A DNA stretch of 64,000 bases from Ruminococcus bovis (lineage in GTDB: Bacteria; Bacillota; Clostridia; Oscillospirales; Acutalibacteraceae): assembly GCF_005601135.1 (NCBI RefSeq), contig NZ_CP039381.1:741941-805940 (forward strand), read 5' to 3'. Position numbers and translations under genes: made by a program. Below, piece by piece: positions 52,358 through 61,547 of this stretch. A model generated the notes under the pieces. That model worked only from the letters and a program-made list of their open reading frames with translations. It searched no databases and was not told the origin of the DNA. Within the stretch, counting starts at the first letter, position 1, and each line of letters opens with the position of its first letter.

Positions 52358-53532
52358 TTAAACTGTTGGTTGGTATGGTTGTTTAGATTTCTCCATTGCA
52401 AAAATTAAGCGAACAAGTTTCTTTGTTGCATGGGATAATGCAACATTGTAATGTTTGCCTTCTGAGCGTTTCTTACCAAGATATACACCGAAAGATTCAT
52501 CCCAGTAACAAACATATTTTGTTGCATTGTACAGAGCGTATCGTAAGTACCTTGAACCACGCTTTTCCATATGAGAATGGCAGTTCTCTAATTGACCGGA
52601 TTGGTAGGTAGAAGGTGACATACCTGCATATGCAAGTATTTTATCAGCTGAATCAAAGCGATTGAAATCTCCAATTTCAGCGATAATCATAGCTCCTGTA
52701 TTATAACCGATACCTGGGATTGTAAGTATTGGAGAATCAATTTTATCCATAATAGATTTGATTTCTGTTTCAATTTCATTAATTTCAGTAGTTAATTCTT
52801 TGATAAGCTTAATAGTGTGTTTTAGTTCTAAGGATTTTGCGGCATATGTGAACCAATAGAATTTCTGGCAGCATTACGAATTAGATTGGCTGTATCTTTA
52901 CCATATCGTCCATGTGAATTTTCAGATAGCAAATTGGTAAGTCTGGTAAGGTGTGAAGATGCAATAGCATTAGCAGATGGAAATTCAGATAATAAGGCAT
53001 AAACTGAAGCCATATGAAGTGTAGGAACGAGTTTTTCTAATTCAGGAAAAAGGATACATACAAGTCTAGAAATAGAAGATTTTAATTTTGCTCTTTCTTT
53101 TACTTTATCAAAACGGTATCTAGTTAGTGACTTTAGCTCCTCATTGTGGTATGATGTATTTGTGTAGGACTTTAAGTTCACATCAGACATAATCATAGAA
53201 GCAATTGTACGGGCATCAACTTTATCTGTTTTCGTCTTTCTAAGACTTAAACTTTTTCTGTATAGATTTGTATGTAATGGATTGATAATGTAGGTCGGCA
53301 AACCTTTATCAAGAAGAAATCCCAGAAGATTGTAACTATAGTGTCCGGTAGCTTCAAGTCCTACTTTTACTTTTGTTAAATCATCTGAAATGGATTGTAC
53401 TTTTTGAAATAAGGTTTCAAAGCCTTCACGATTGTTAGAGATAGTAAAAGATTTAAATAAGACTTCACCATCTGAATTGGTAATAAAACAGTCGTGTTTA
53501 TCTTTAGCAACATCAATTCCAATATAAATCAT
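52358..53532 (-). pseudogene. IS110-family DEDD transposase, single frameshift
   Basis: The first frame runs from 53532 (MIYIGIDVAKDKHDCF) to a stop at 52828, reading ...ARNSIGSHMPQNP. The rest is open from about 52850 in the next frame as KSLELKHTIKLIKELTTEINE, then DSPILTIPGIGYNTGAMIIAEIGDFNRFD and the C-terminal half, ending at 52358. One missing base in ATGCCGCAAAATCC restores a 391-residue protein with the DEDD domain, coiled-coil linker and Transposase_20 domain. Intact-length IS110 transposases are 330-420 residues. Confidence 0.92.
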
Positions 53533-53538
53533 AATGAA

Positions 53539-53719
53539 AACTCCTTGTGAGTGTATTTTTGATACTGTTTAGACCACTGGTACTCCTTGCGATTGTAACC
53601 TCGTTCTAAATAAACCGTCATGCGGTATCTAACTAATTAACAAATATACAAAGAGACTGTGGTTGTAGCCTTTATTAAACCATCAAGTGGTAGGAGATTG
53701 TAAACAATCCACAGTATCT
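53539..53719 (-). ncRNA. Candidate bridge RNA of IS110 copy 2
   Basis: Identical to the copy 1 region except three adjacent bases at 53674-53676. It contains ATCTCCT (plus 53692-53698 as AGGAGAT), which equals the left flank plus core, and AATAAAG (53670-53676), the exact reverse complement of core plus right flank CTTTATT. Donor guides TAGTTAG and ACGAG match the element's ends. This copy therefore looks fully matched to the site it occupies. Confidence 0.7.
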
Positions 53720-53791
53720 CTATCATTATAGCACACAGACCTTGGAGAGGGTCTATAAATACTACTACTTTATTATACGAGGAGATAATAA

Positions 53792-54299
53792 AATGTTTAA
53801 AGAAATATCTGCTAAAGAACTAAAGGAAAACCCATTTACACTTATCGGTGATGATTGGGGACTTGTAACTGTTGACACTAAAGAAAAGGTTAATATGATG
53901 ACTGTTTCTTGGGGTGGTGTGGGTATTATGTGGAACAAGCCTGTTGCATTTACTTTCATTCGTCCACAGAGATACACATTTGACTACCTAGAAAATGGCG
54001 AATACTTTGCTATTTCTTTCCTACCTGATGAATACCATAATGTTCACAAGATTTGTGGTTCAAAAAGTGGCAGAGATATTGACAAGGTTAAGGAAACAGG
54101 TTTAACACCTATTACCGATGACAAAGCACCTTACTTTGCAGAAAGCAAGGTTGTACTAATTTGCCGTAAAATGTATGGTCAAAGTCTAAATGCCGACAGT
54201 GTTGTTGACGAAAGTGTATTCTCAGCATATGCACCTGACGGTAGTGACTACCACAAAATGTACATTTCAGAAATTGAAAAGGTACTTGTAAAAGAATAA
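53792..54299 (+). CDS. Flavin reductase family protein (FMN-binding split barrel)
   Basis: The 168-residue protein has an FMN-binding split-barrel fold seen in flavoredoxin and NADH:FMN reductases: NMMTVSWGGVGIMWNKPVAFTFIRPQRYT (about 34-62), EYFAISFLPDE and HNVHKICGSKSGRD (about 84-97). It should carry FMN and serve as electron carrier or reductase. GAGGAG lies 8 bases before the ATG at 53792; it is kept after the IS110 insertion since the element end supplies CGAG. A longer frame opening at 53742 lies inside the insertion sequence. Confidence 0.9.
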
Positions 54300-54317
54300 T
54301 TCATAGTAAAAGTACTA

Positions 54318-54346
54318 AAGGGCTGTTTCATAACGAAACAGCCCTT
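54318..54346. terminator. Terminator between convergent genes
   Basis: A 12-bp perfect stem AAGGGCTGTTTC/GAAACAGCCCTT around ATAAC, followed by ATTTT on plus; it can also stop the MBOAT transcript. Confidence 0.87.
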
Positions 54347-54361
54347 ATTTTATAGGTAATA

Positions 54362-55774
54362 TTAAAAGTTAAAGTAAATAAATGGGTTATAAGCACCCTT
54401 AACAATGTAGCTGACGGAAACAACAAGCAAAGCTAAAAGTCCCACAGAACTAACCACATATGCAATAGGGTTTGTACCCTTTACCTTTAGAGAAAGGTTC
54501 TTGAAAATCGGTGTACTGACAAGAATTGCAATTAGGAAATATACAAAATAGTTCATTGCATAATAGATTGTACTGTCATTAATCAAAGTACCGTTACCGA
54601 ACATTGTGCAAATATATGCCCAAGCATCTGTAATACTGTCTGCTCTAAACAGTACCCAACCCATTAATACAAAGAACAATGTATAAATTCTTCTAAGTAC
54701 AATCATTTTGTCAGGATATTTCTTTTCCCAACCTGTTAATTTTTCTATTGCAAGCAGTACAAAGTACATTAAGCCCCAACATAGGAAAGTCCAGTTTGCA
54801 CCATGCCAAATACCTGTTAATGACCATACTACAAATAGGTTAAACACAAGTCTTGCTTTGCTCTTTACTCTTGAACCACCAAGTGGAAAATATACATAAT
54901 CTCTAAACCAAGTACCCAGTGACATATGCCATCTTCTCCAGAACTCAGTAATAGACTTACTTATGTATGGATAATCAAAGTTCTCTAGGAAGTCAAAGCC
55001 AAACATTTTACCAAGACCGATAGCCATATCACTATAGCCACTAAAGTCAAAGAAAATTTGTAGTGAATAAGCTATTGCACCAATCCAAGCCATTACAACA
55101 GTCAGTTCACTGTTTGGCATATCAAATGAATAGTCGGCAACAACACCCATTGTATTTGCCAAAAGAACTTTCTTTGCAAGACCGATAATAAATCTTACAA
55201 CACCTGTTGAAAAGTTATCAAAGGTTTCAACTCTGTGCTTAATCTGATAAGCAACTGTTTCGTATCTAACAATAGGACCTGCAATAAGCTGAGGGAAGAA
55301 ACTAATATAAAGACCAACATTCAGTGGGTTTATCTGAGCTTCACCCTTTTCCCTATAAACATCAATTACATAACTCATTGCTTGGAATGTAAAGAAACTG
55401 ATACCGATAGGCAATGCTATGTTTGGTACTGACAAGTTAAGTCCTGCAATAGAATTAATATTATCAACAGTAAACATTAGGTACTTAAAGATAAACAGTA
55501 CCGAAAGGTTAAGTACTGCTGTAAGTGCAATTACAAGCCTTGAAAGTACTTTCCTATGCCTTACCTTATCAACTAAAAGTCCCAAAGCATAGTTAACAAT
55601 AATTGATGCAATCATAATCAAAACATACTTTGGCTCACCCCAAGCATAGAAAATCAAACTTGCAATAAGCAACATTACATTTTGACCCATTCTCCATTTT
55701 CTGAAAACTGTATAATACAGTAACAGAACTACCGGTAAAAATACAAATATAAAAACTGTACTAGCAAATAACAT
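54362..55774 (-). CDS. MBOAT-family O-acyltransferase (AlgI/DltB-like)
   Basis: The 470-residue integral membrane protein has about 11 helices and the MBOAT features: MLFASTVFIFVFLPVVLLLYY start, KSITEFWRRWHMSLGTWFRDYVYFPLGGSR (about 280-309) and the active-site histidine in GIWHGANWTFLCWGL (about 336-350). Such enzymes transfer acetyl groups to exopolysaccharides, cell wall polymers or alginate. The usual AlgJ/DltD-like periplasmic partner is not adjacent; the next upstream gene is a fumarase subunit, so the partner must be encoded elsewhere or is absent. Confidence 0.9.
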   Translation of the reverse strand: MLFASTVFIFVFLPVVLLLYYTVFRKWRMGQNVMLLIASLIFYAWGEPKYVLIMIASIIVNYALGLLVDKVRHRKVLSRLVIALTAVLNLSVLFIFKYLMFTVDNINSIAGLNLSVPNIALPIGISFFTFQAMSYVIDVYREKGEAQINPLNVGLYISFFPQLIAGPIVRYETVAYQIKHRVETFDNFSTGVVRFIIGLAKKVLLANTMGVVADYSFDMPNSELTVVMAWIGAIAYSLQIFFDFSGYSDMAIGLGKMFGFDFLENFDYPYISKSITEFWRRWHMSLGTWFRDYVYFPLGGSRVKSKARLVFNLFVVWSLTGIWHGANWTFLCWGLMYFVLLAIEKLTGWEKKYPDKMIVLRRIYTLFFVLMGWVLFRADSITDAWAYICTMFGNGTLINDSTIYYAMNYFVYFLIAILVSTPIFKNLSLKVKGTNPIAYVVSSVGLLALLVVSVSYIVKGAYNPFIYFNF

Positions 55775-55777
55775 AAA

Positions 55778-56338
55778 TCACTCTCTACAATAATCTTTCT
55801 GACCTTCGGTATAGGCATTGTTGCCATAACTATCAATTGCTACAATACAAGGAAAATCCTCTACTGTATATCTTCTGATAGCCTCAGTACCAAGGTCCTC
55901 ATAACAAAGTATCTCTTCCTTCTTAATTGATTTTGCTATTAAGGCAGCAGCACCACCAACACAAGCAAAATACACACAGCCATTTCTTACAATAGCGTCA
56001 ATTACATCTTGGTTTCTAGCACCCTTACCTATCATACCCTTTAGACCTAAATCCAAAAGTGTAGGTGCATATTTATCCATTCTATAACTGGAGGTAGGTC
56101 CTGCCGGTCCTACTGCAAAACCCGGTTTTGCCGGTGCAGGTCCTACATAATAGATAAGTTCGCCTTTAATATCAATAGGCAACTTTTCTTCTTTTTCTAC
56201 AAGTTCATACAACCTTTTATGGGCAGCATCACGACCTGTCAGCATTGTACCTGAAAGTAGCACAGTTTCTCCGGCTTTTAGGTCTTTAATGTCGCTATCC
56301 GATAAAGGCAAAGTTAATCGTTTCATTTTCTTCACCAT
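55778..56338 (-). CDS. fumB: Class I fumarate hydratase, beta (C-terminal) subunit
   Basis: The 186-residue protein has the beta-domain signatures LSGTMLTGRDAAHKRLYE (about 25-42), YYVGPAPAKPGFAVGPAGPTSS (about 65-84) and GKGA (about 102), with IVAIDSYGNNAY near the end. With the alpha subunit at 56848 it forms the split, oxygen-sensitive 4Fe-4S fumarase typical of anaerobes (tartrate dehydratase family relatives exist). ATG is 1 base after the stop of the preceding gene; a second in-frame ATG at 56326 (MKRLTL) is an equally plausible start. Unusually, another gene separates the two subunits. Confidence 0.9.
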   Translation of the reverse strand: MVKKMKRLTLPLSDSDIKDLKAGETVLLSGTMLTGRDAAHKRLYELVEKEEKLPIDIKGELIYYVGPAPAKPGFAVGPAGPTSSYRMDKYAPTLLDLGLKGMIGKGARNQDVIDAIVRNGCVYFACVGGAAALIAKSIKKEEILCYEDLGTEAIRRYTVEDFPCIVAIDSYGNNAYTEGQKDYCRE

Positions 56339-56339
56339 C

Positions 56340-56837
56340 TCACTTTTTATCTATGTAATACACAAAGGACAGATTACGGGTTTCATTACCGATAGTAACA
56401 GTAAAGTCAATGGACTTAAACTTGTCATCCCTAATAAGGTACTTTCTGTTCTCGTAAATAATGTCCCAATAATACACATCATCATTTATAACAGTTTGAT
56501 TTCTGTCAAACCTCATATAGTCTGTGCCGTATTTAAACTTAATTTTTTCTCCGAAATAACAGTACTTATCATTGTTCTTTATCATTTCACACACATTGAT
56601 TGAACTACCGTTAAAGTAAAGGTAAAGACAAGTTTTGTCTGTTTCGGCTTTACCTATAGATTGTTGTAACTGCACTGTATCGTAGTAATGAAAAAGGCTG
56701 TCCTCCGGTGTTTTTTGGAAATCATTTGAATACACATTAGTGCCAAACTTCCAAGTACCGGGAGTTACAAACATTGTGACTAAACCAATAGCAATAATAA
56801 TAACTGTTATTACAGTAATTCTAATTGTTCTTTTCAT
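56340..56837 (-). CDS. Membrane-anchored protein of unknown function between the fumarase subunit genes
   Basis: The 165-residue protein has an N-terminal membrane helix (ITVITVIIIAIGLVTMFV, about 6-23) and an extracytoplasmic part that is predominantly beta strand, including TCLYLYFNGSSINVCEMIKN, MRFDRNQTVINDDVYYWDIIYENRKYLI and a final FTVTIGNETRNLSFVYYID. I do not recognise a family. The start at 56837 has AAGGG 8 bases upstream; a longer frame from 56879 overlaps the fumarase alpha end. It is 11 bases from the alpha subunit and 1 base from the beta subunit, so all three share a transcript, yet a metabolic link to fumarase is not obvious. Confidence 0.7.
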   Translation of the reverse strand: MKRTIRITVITVIIIAIGLVTMFVTPGTWKFGTNVYSNDFQKTPEDSLFHYYDTVQLQQSIGKAETDKTCLYLYFNGSSINVCEMIKNNDKYCYFGEKIKFKYGTDYMRFDRNQTVINDDVYYWDIIYENRKYLIRDDKFKSIDFTVTIGNETRNLSFVYYIDKK

Positions 56838-56847
56838 ACATTTTCCC

Positions 56848-57699
56848 TTATATTGTTGTTGTACTGTGTCTTGCTGCATGGCAACAAATATTTACTGCAA
56901 CAGGCATACCTGCAATATGGGTAGGATAAGTTTCGATATTTACACCAATGGCAGTTGTTGTACCACCAAGACCTGCAGGTCCAAAGCCCATTTTGTTAAT
57001 AGACTGTAGTAGTTCATCCTCAAGGTCGGCATATCGCTTATCTTCATTATGAGTATCAATACTTCTAAAGGTAGCTTTCTTAGCAAGTAAAGCTGCCTTT
57101 TCAAAAGTACCACCAATACCAACACCTACAACCATAGGTGGGCAAGGATTAGGTCCTGCTTCTCTTACAGTATTTAGGATAAATTCCTTTACACCCTCAA
57201 TACCCTTACTTGGTGTTAACATTGCAATCTTTGACATATTTTCACTGCCAAAGCCTTTGCCACCGGCAAGAATTTCAATCTTGTCCCCAGGGACAATCTC
57301 GGTATGAATAATGCAAGGTGTATTATCCTTAGTATTTATTCTGTCAAAGACAGGGTCACTGACAACACTTTTCCTTAGGTATCCGTCAATATATGCTCTG
57401 CGAACACCCTCGGTAACAGCCTCATTAAATGAACCATCCTCAACAATAACTTTGTCACCATACTTAACAAACAGAATTGCCATACCTGTATCTTGACAAA
57501 GTGGTATTTCTTCTTTTTTTGCTATATCATCATTTTCAATAATCTGGTCAAGGATACTTTTGCCTGTTTCGCTTTCTTCGGTATCTCTGGCTTTTAGTAA
57601 TGCGTTGTAAATGTCATTGCCAATAAAGTAGTTGCAATCCATAAACAACTTCTTAACCTTTTCTGTTATTAATGATGCTTTAATTTTTCTTGCTTCCAT
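56848..57699 (-). CDS. fumA: Class I fumarate hydratase, alpha (N-terminal) subunit
   Basis: The 283-residue protein carries the three cluster cysteines in PLCQDTGMA (about 66), GPNPCPPMVVGVGIGG (about 184) and NICCHAARHS (about 272), with GFGSENMSKIAML (about 145-157). This is the alpha subunit of the split fumarase; homologous tartrate dehydratase subunits cannot be completely excluded. ATG at 57699 is preferred to the upstream GTG at 57711. It begins a three-gene transcript with the unknown membrane protein and the beta subunit. Confidence 0.92.
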   Translation of the reverse strand: MEARKIKASLITEKVKKLFMDCNYFIGNDIYNALLKARDTEESETGKSILDQIIENDDIAKKEEIPLCQDTGMAILFVKYGDKVIVEDGSFNEAVTEGVRRAYIDGYLRKSVVSDPVFDRINTKDNTPCIIHTEIVPGDKIEILAGGKGFGSENMSKIAMLTPSKGIEGVKEFILNTVREAGPNPCPPMVVGVGIGGTFEKAALLAKKATFRSIDTHNEDKRYADLEDELLQSINKMGFGPAGLGGTTTAIGVNIETYPTHIAGMPVAVNICCHAARHSTTTI

Positions 57700-57877
57700 A
57701 TAATCACCCACATTAACCTATTATAACTTTATTTTTCTAACTTTTCAATATTTCCTTTAAAAGGATTTGAAAATATGATAAAATGTAGAAAATACTATTA
57801 GAAAATATTAAGATTTTCAACATAAAATCATCACATTTAGATTTTATTCTATAATTAAAGAAAGTGAGGGTCATATT

Positions 57878-58552
57878 ATGAGTAAGATTTTAGTAGTTGA
57901 TGACGAATTTAGAATTAGAGAGATTATTAAGAAATATGCAAATTTTGAAGGTCATAAAGTAACTGAGGCAGTTGACGGTATGTCTGCTATTGAAATTTGC
58001 AACAAAGAAACATTTGATATAATTATTATGGATGTAATGATGCCTGAGCTTGATGGTTTTTCTGCTTGTAAAGAAATCCGTAAGCATTGCAACACACCAA
58101 TTATTATGCTTTCTGCAAGAGGTGAAGAATATGACAAGATTCATGGTTTTGAACTTGGAATTGACGACTATGTTGTTAAGCCATTCTCACCTAAGGAGCT
58201 AATGATGAGAGTTAACGCAGTGCTAAAGAGAAGTAACGGTGCTGACACTCCTAGTCAGGATGTGTTTAAGTATGAGAACCTTGTTGTTGACTTTACTGCA
58301 AGAATTGTTACTGTTAACGGTGAAAGAATTGATATGACACCTAAGGAATATGAACTATTCTTCTATATGGTTAAGAACAAAGGTATTGCCCTAACAAGAG
58401 AAAAGCTAATCTCAGAAGTATGGGGTTATGACTTCTTTGGTGATGACAGAACTCTGGATACTCACATTAAACTACTTAGAAAAAGCCTAGGTGAATATAG
58501 CAAGTGCATTGTTACTCTGAGAGGAGTTGGCTACAGGTTTGACACAGTTTAA
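57878..58552 (+). CDS. OmpR/PhoB-family response regulator
   Basis: The 224-residue protein has a receiver domain with the acidic pair VVDDE (about 7-10), the phosphoacceptor in IIMDVMMPELDG (Asp about 53), KPFSPKEL (Lys about 104), and a winged-helix effector domain ending DDRTLDTHIKLLRKSLGEYSKCIVTLRGVGYRF (about 187-221). It is the first gene of a two-component pair; the kinase gene starts 8 bases after its stop. AAAGTGAGG-type site before the ATG. Targets unknown. Confidence 0.94.
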   Translation: MSKILVVDDEFRIREIIKKYANFEGHKVTEAVDGMSAIEICNKETFDIIIMDVMMPELDGFSACKEIRKHCNTPIIMLSARGEEYDKIHGFELGIDDYVVKPFSPKELMMRVNAVLKRSNGADTPSQDVFKYENLVVDFTARIVTVNGERIDMTPKEYELFFYMVKNKGIALTREKLISEVWGYDFFGDDRTLDTHIKLLRKSLGEYSKCIVTLRGVGYRFDTV

Positions 58553-58559
58553 GAGCAAA

Positions 58560-60221
58560 ATGTCTTCCCTACCACTACATTACAAAATATTGTTGTGGTT
58601 TGTACTTTTCTCTTTGATAATGCTGGTTTTATTGTGGGTTTTCCAAACAGTTTGCTTTAGAAGTGTATATAGCAAGGTTAGGGTAAATCAAGTTAAGAAA
58701 TGTGCATCATCAATAGAAGAAAATATTAATTCAAATAACATTACTACATTGGTAGAGAACTTAGCAGAACAAAATGATGTTATGATTTATGTTTATGACA
58801 CTACAGATTCTACAGTAAGACCTGTTTATTCTACCGATAAATCATTTATGAAAATTATGATTTATGACAGTTCAAGCAGTTCATCAAATGATAGTAATTC
58901 AAGTAGTTCAAAAAGTTCTGACAGTTCCGATAAAAATTCATCTGACAAAAAATCTTCAGATAACAGTTCATCAAATAAAAATTCCGATAGTAACGAAAGT
59001 GATAACAACAGCTCAATTACTCACAGACAGTATGTATCATTTAGCACCAATCAGCTAATAAAAGGCGAAAGTCCATATAACTACTATAGCCAAGCTAAAG
59101 CAAGTGATGACAAAACCTATACACGATACATTGATGAAGAAGAAAACAGTGAAAATGACCTACTCCACAAAATCAAAGGTCACACACCACCAATGGATAA
59201 GTTAAACACCAAAGGTGTTGTATATACTTCACTGTTTGATGATGACAGTAACAATGACTATATGCTGATTATCACTTCACAAAGTTCACCTGTAGACAGT
59301 GTTGTAAACACATTAAGATACCAACTTGTAACTGTTACATTTATCTTACTGTTTATCGGTGTATTTATTGCTATTGTTGCAGCAAGAAAGATTAGCAAGC
59401 CTATTACCGACACAACAAAGTCAGCACTAAAACTTGCTAACAAAGATTATGATGTTCAGTTTAACAGCACAGGATACCTTGAAGTTACCGAACTGAACAA
59501 CACCCTAAACTATGCAGCAACGGAATTAAAGAAAGTTGATTCTTTACAGAGAGAACTTATTGCTAACATTAGCCATGACCTAAGAACACCATTGACTATG
59601 ATTACAGGTTACGGTGAAGTAATGAGGGATTTACCGGGAGAAAACACTCCTGAAAATATCCAAATTATTATTGATGAAGCTAACAGACTGAATATGCTTG
59701 TAACAGACTTACTTGATATTTCAAAGCTACAGTCAGGTGCAACAGAAATTAACAAGGAAGTTTTCTCAATTACAACATTAATCAAAGAAATGTTCCAACG
59801 CTACAACAAGCTAAAGGAACAAGAGGGTTACACCCTAGACTTTGAATATGATGAAGATATTTATGTAAATGCTGACTATAGCAAGATAAGTCAGGTAATT
59901 TACAACCTAGTTAACAACGCAATTAACTATTCAAGAACAGACAAACATATTATTGTTCGTCAATCAAGAAAAGACAAAAATGTACTTATTGAAGTTATTG
60001 ACCATGGTGAAGGTATTGACCAAGAACATTTGGAAAATATTTGGGACAGATACTACAAGGTCGATAAAGAACACAAGAGTTCTGTTGTAGGTACAGGCTT
60101 AGGACTTTCAATTGTTAAGAATGTTCTTGACAGACACAATGCACATTATGGTGTTAAGAGTGTTGTTGGTGAAGGAAGTAACTTCTGGTTTGAACTTGAA
60201 ATAGCAGACTCACCGGAATAA
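58560..60221 (+). CDS. Sensor histidine kinase, partner of the response regulator
   Basis: The ~553-residue membrane kinase has a first helix (about 12-36), an extracytoplasmic domain, a second helix (TVTFILLFIGVFIAIVA), a HAMP domain (RKISKPITDTTKSALKL), a HisKA domain with NISHDLRTPLTMITGYGEV, and an ATPase domain with NLVNNAINYS (N box), DHGEGID and GTGLGLSIV. The extracytoplasmic part contains a Ser/Asn/Asp/Lys-rich low-complexity run of about 60 residues (about 105-165), where a compact sensor would be expected. The start is uncertain: ATG 58560 is used; in-frame TTG codons at 58539 and 58527, behind GAGGAG (58520-58525), are alternatives and would overlap the regulator gene. Confidence 0.9.
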   Translation: MSSLPLHYKILLWFVLFSLIMLVLLWVFQTVCFRSVYSKVRVNQVKKCASSIEENINSNNITTLVENLAEQNDVMIYVYDTTDSTVRPVYSTDKSFMKIMIYDSSSSSSNDSNSSSSKSSDSSDKNSSDKKSSDNSSSNKNSDSNESDNNSSITHRQYVSFSTNQLIKGESPYNYYSQAKASDDKTYTRYIDEEENSENDLLHKIKGHTPPMDKLNTKGVVYTSLFDDDSNNDYMLIITSQSSPVDSVVNTLRYQLVTVTFILLFIGVFIAIVAARKISKPITDTTKSALKLANKDYDVQFNSTGYLEVTELNNTLNYAATELKKVDSLQRELIANISHDLRTPLTMITGYGEVMRDLPGENTPENIQIIIDEANRLNMLVTDLLDISKLQSGATEINKEVFSITTLIKEMFQRYNKLKEQEGYTLDFEYDEDIYVNADYSKISQVIYNLVNNAINYSRTDKHIIVRQSRKDKNVLIEVIDHGEGIDQEHLENIWDRYYKVDKEHKSSVVGTGLGLSIVKNVLDRHNAHYGVKSVVGEGSNFWFELEIADSPE

Positions 60222-60233
60222 AATAATGAAAAT

Positions 60234-60268
60234 AAAATGGGAAATGGCTCTTCGGAGTCATTTTTCAT
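60234..60268 (+). terminator. Terminator of the two-component operon
   Basis: AAAATG-GCTC pairs with GAGT-CATTTTT around TTCG, followed by T-rich sequence, just after the kinase stop codon. Confidence 0.7.
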
Positions 60269-60285
60269 TTTAACAAGAGGATATT

Positions 60286-60858
60286 ATGAATTTAAGATTA
60301 AGAAAATACAACATATCAAAGGAAAGTAAAAATAAAGTAGAGGAACTGTACTTCTCAGCTTTTCCAAAAGATGAACAACTTCCATATTGGATGATGAAAC
60401 TGTTAAGCAGAAAAAAGTCAGCAGACTTTTACAGTATTTATGACAAAAAGGACTTTGTAGGTTTGGCATATGTTGCTACATACAAGGATACTGCTTATTT
60501 ATTTTTCTTTGCTATTGATGAAAAGCAAAGAGGCAAAGGCTACGGTTCAGCTTTTCTTTCAGCATTAAAAGAAAAGTACAAAGATTACAAAATTTTGTTA
60601 GCCATAGAACAACTTGACCAAAACGCACCTAACATTGATGAAAGAATCAGAAGAAAGAATTTCTACACCAAAAACGGTTTTTATGACCTTAACTTTACAA
60701 TGACAGAACAGTCAGTTACCTATGATATGCTAGGCTACAATAAGGATAATAAAACCGTTACCGAACAAGAATTCTTCTGCCTAAATAAAAACTTCTTCGG
60801 CAAAATCTTCTATAACCTGTTTTATAAAAGAATCTATGTCGAACCTAGGGATGATTAA
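60286..60858 (+). CDS. GNAT-family N-acetyltransferase
   Basis: The 190-residue protein has a GNAT core: YFSAFPKDEQLPYWMMK near the N-terminus, LFFFAIDEKQRGKGYGSAFLSALKEKY (CoA loop, about 83-108) and RRKNFYTKNGFYDL (about 130). The C-terminal ~40 residues (NKNFFGKIFYNLFYKRIYVEP) form an extra hydrophobic helix. The pattern of a YDNNR-type GNAT with a hydrophobic tail is common among uncharacterised clostridial acetyltransferases. Substrate unknown. AAGAGGA lies 7 bases before the ATG. Repeat element B begins directly after its stop. Confidence 0.8.
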   Translation: MNLRLRKYNISKESKNKVEELYFSAFPKDEQLPYWMMKLLSRKKSADFYSIYDKKDFVGLAYVATYKDTAYLFFFAIDEKQRGKGYGSAFLSALKEKYKDYKILLAIEQLDQNAPNIDERIRRKNFYTKNGFYDLNFTMTEQSVTYDMLGYNKDNKTVTEQEFFCLNKNFFGKIFYNLFYKRIYVEPRDD

Positions 60859-61247
60859 TTTTGATTTTTGTTTTTATGGATTAGTACTACAAATTAGGGT
60901 TTGTGAGGCTGATTATGTAATAAAGGTTGATTTAGATAGCAACCGATTAATACATCTAATTTATAGTTTTTCCCTCCTTCAGTCATTCTTTAAAAGGTGA
61001 ATTGCTTTGCAATTCACGAATGACAGCTTCCTCGTCTGAGGAAGCCAAGCGTAATATGTACAAATTTGTAAGTTTGTACACAAAAAAGAAATTGTACAGA
61101 CCTAGTTGCCTCCCTCGCTGAGGGAGGTGTCACCGAATGGTGACGGAAGGAGTGATTGATATTTTAAACTTGTTTAAAATATCATCATAGCTGAAACTTT
61201 CCTCTATTTCTAACTATAAAATATAAGAAAAATTATGAGTTACAGGT

Positions 61248-61270
61248 GTAGGGGACATCATTGATGTCCC
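61248..61270 (+). repeat. GTAG-type REP, family C (element B)
   Basis: GTAG at 61248-61251 and perfect arms GGGACATC (61252-61259)/GATGTCCC (61263-61270) around ATT, as at 6834. Confidence 0.8.
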
Positions 61271-61372
61271 GTTACAAACTAACCTTTATATAGGTACTTT
61301 GCCCTATATGGTAAGTTATAATTTTTAGTTTCTACATAGGACTAAGTTACATAAAACATTTTACTATTAAAC

Positions 61373-61395
61373 GGGCGAACAGTGTTCGCCCCTAC
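61373..61395 (-). repeat. GTAG-type REP, family A (element B)
   Basis: Arms GGGCGAAC (61373-61380)/GTTCGCCC (61384-61391) followed by CTAC (GTAG on minus). The same pair distance and opposite orientation as in element A. Confidence 0.8.
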
Positions 61396-61547
61396 ATCTG
61401 TAAGCCAAAATTTTGCTATAATTCACACCCACAAACCCAAATTTATTAAACTAACCTATCTATATACGCAGAAAAATTGAAAAATTATTTTTTTAACAAT
61501 CCATATTTCGCATACCGGAATACAACACATATTATAAACTAAAACAT

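Larger units (their letters stand above)
52213..53781 (-). mobile_element. IS110-family element, copy 2 (frameshifted transposase)
   Basis: Reverse-orientation copy of the element at 15923-17175. The CT core is at 53780-53781 on the left and 52213-52214 on the right (as AG on plus); sequence identity extends to 53784 and 52208. It keeps the 317 bases lost in copy 1. The uninterrupted target on plus would read ATAAATAAAGGAGATAATAA then ATG, i.e. the intact Shine-Dalgarno of the flavin reductase gene. The transposase gene has a single-base deletion. Confidence 0.9.
60860..61486. repeat. Composite inverted-repeat element B (second copy)
   Basis: Second copy of element A, about 627 bp, with the same order of modules: left end GGGTTTGTGAGG, the sub-element bounded by CCCTCCTTCAGTC and GACGGAAGGAGTG (60972-61154), the hairpin near 61161-61186, family C REP, family A REP, and right end CACCCACAAACCC. 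The right inverted repeat continues with AAAAATTGAAAAA to about 61486, matching the left end of A. Parts are strongly conserved (over 40 identical bases around the REP and hairpins), others diverged. 0.9 kb of this region (60859-61757) contains no gene. Confidence 0.8.
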
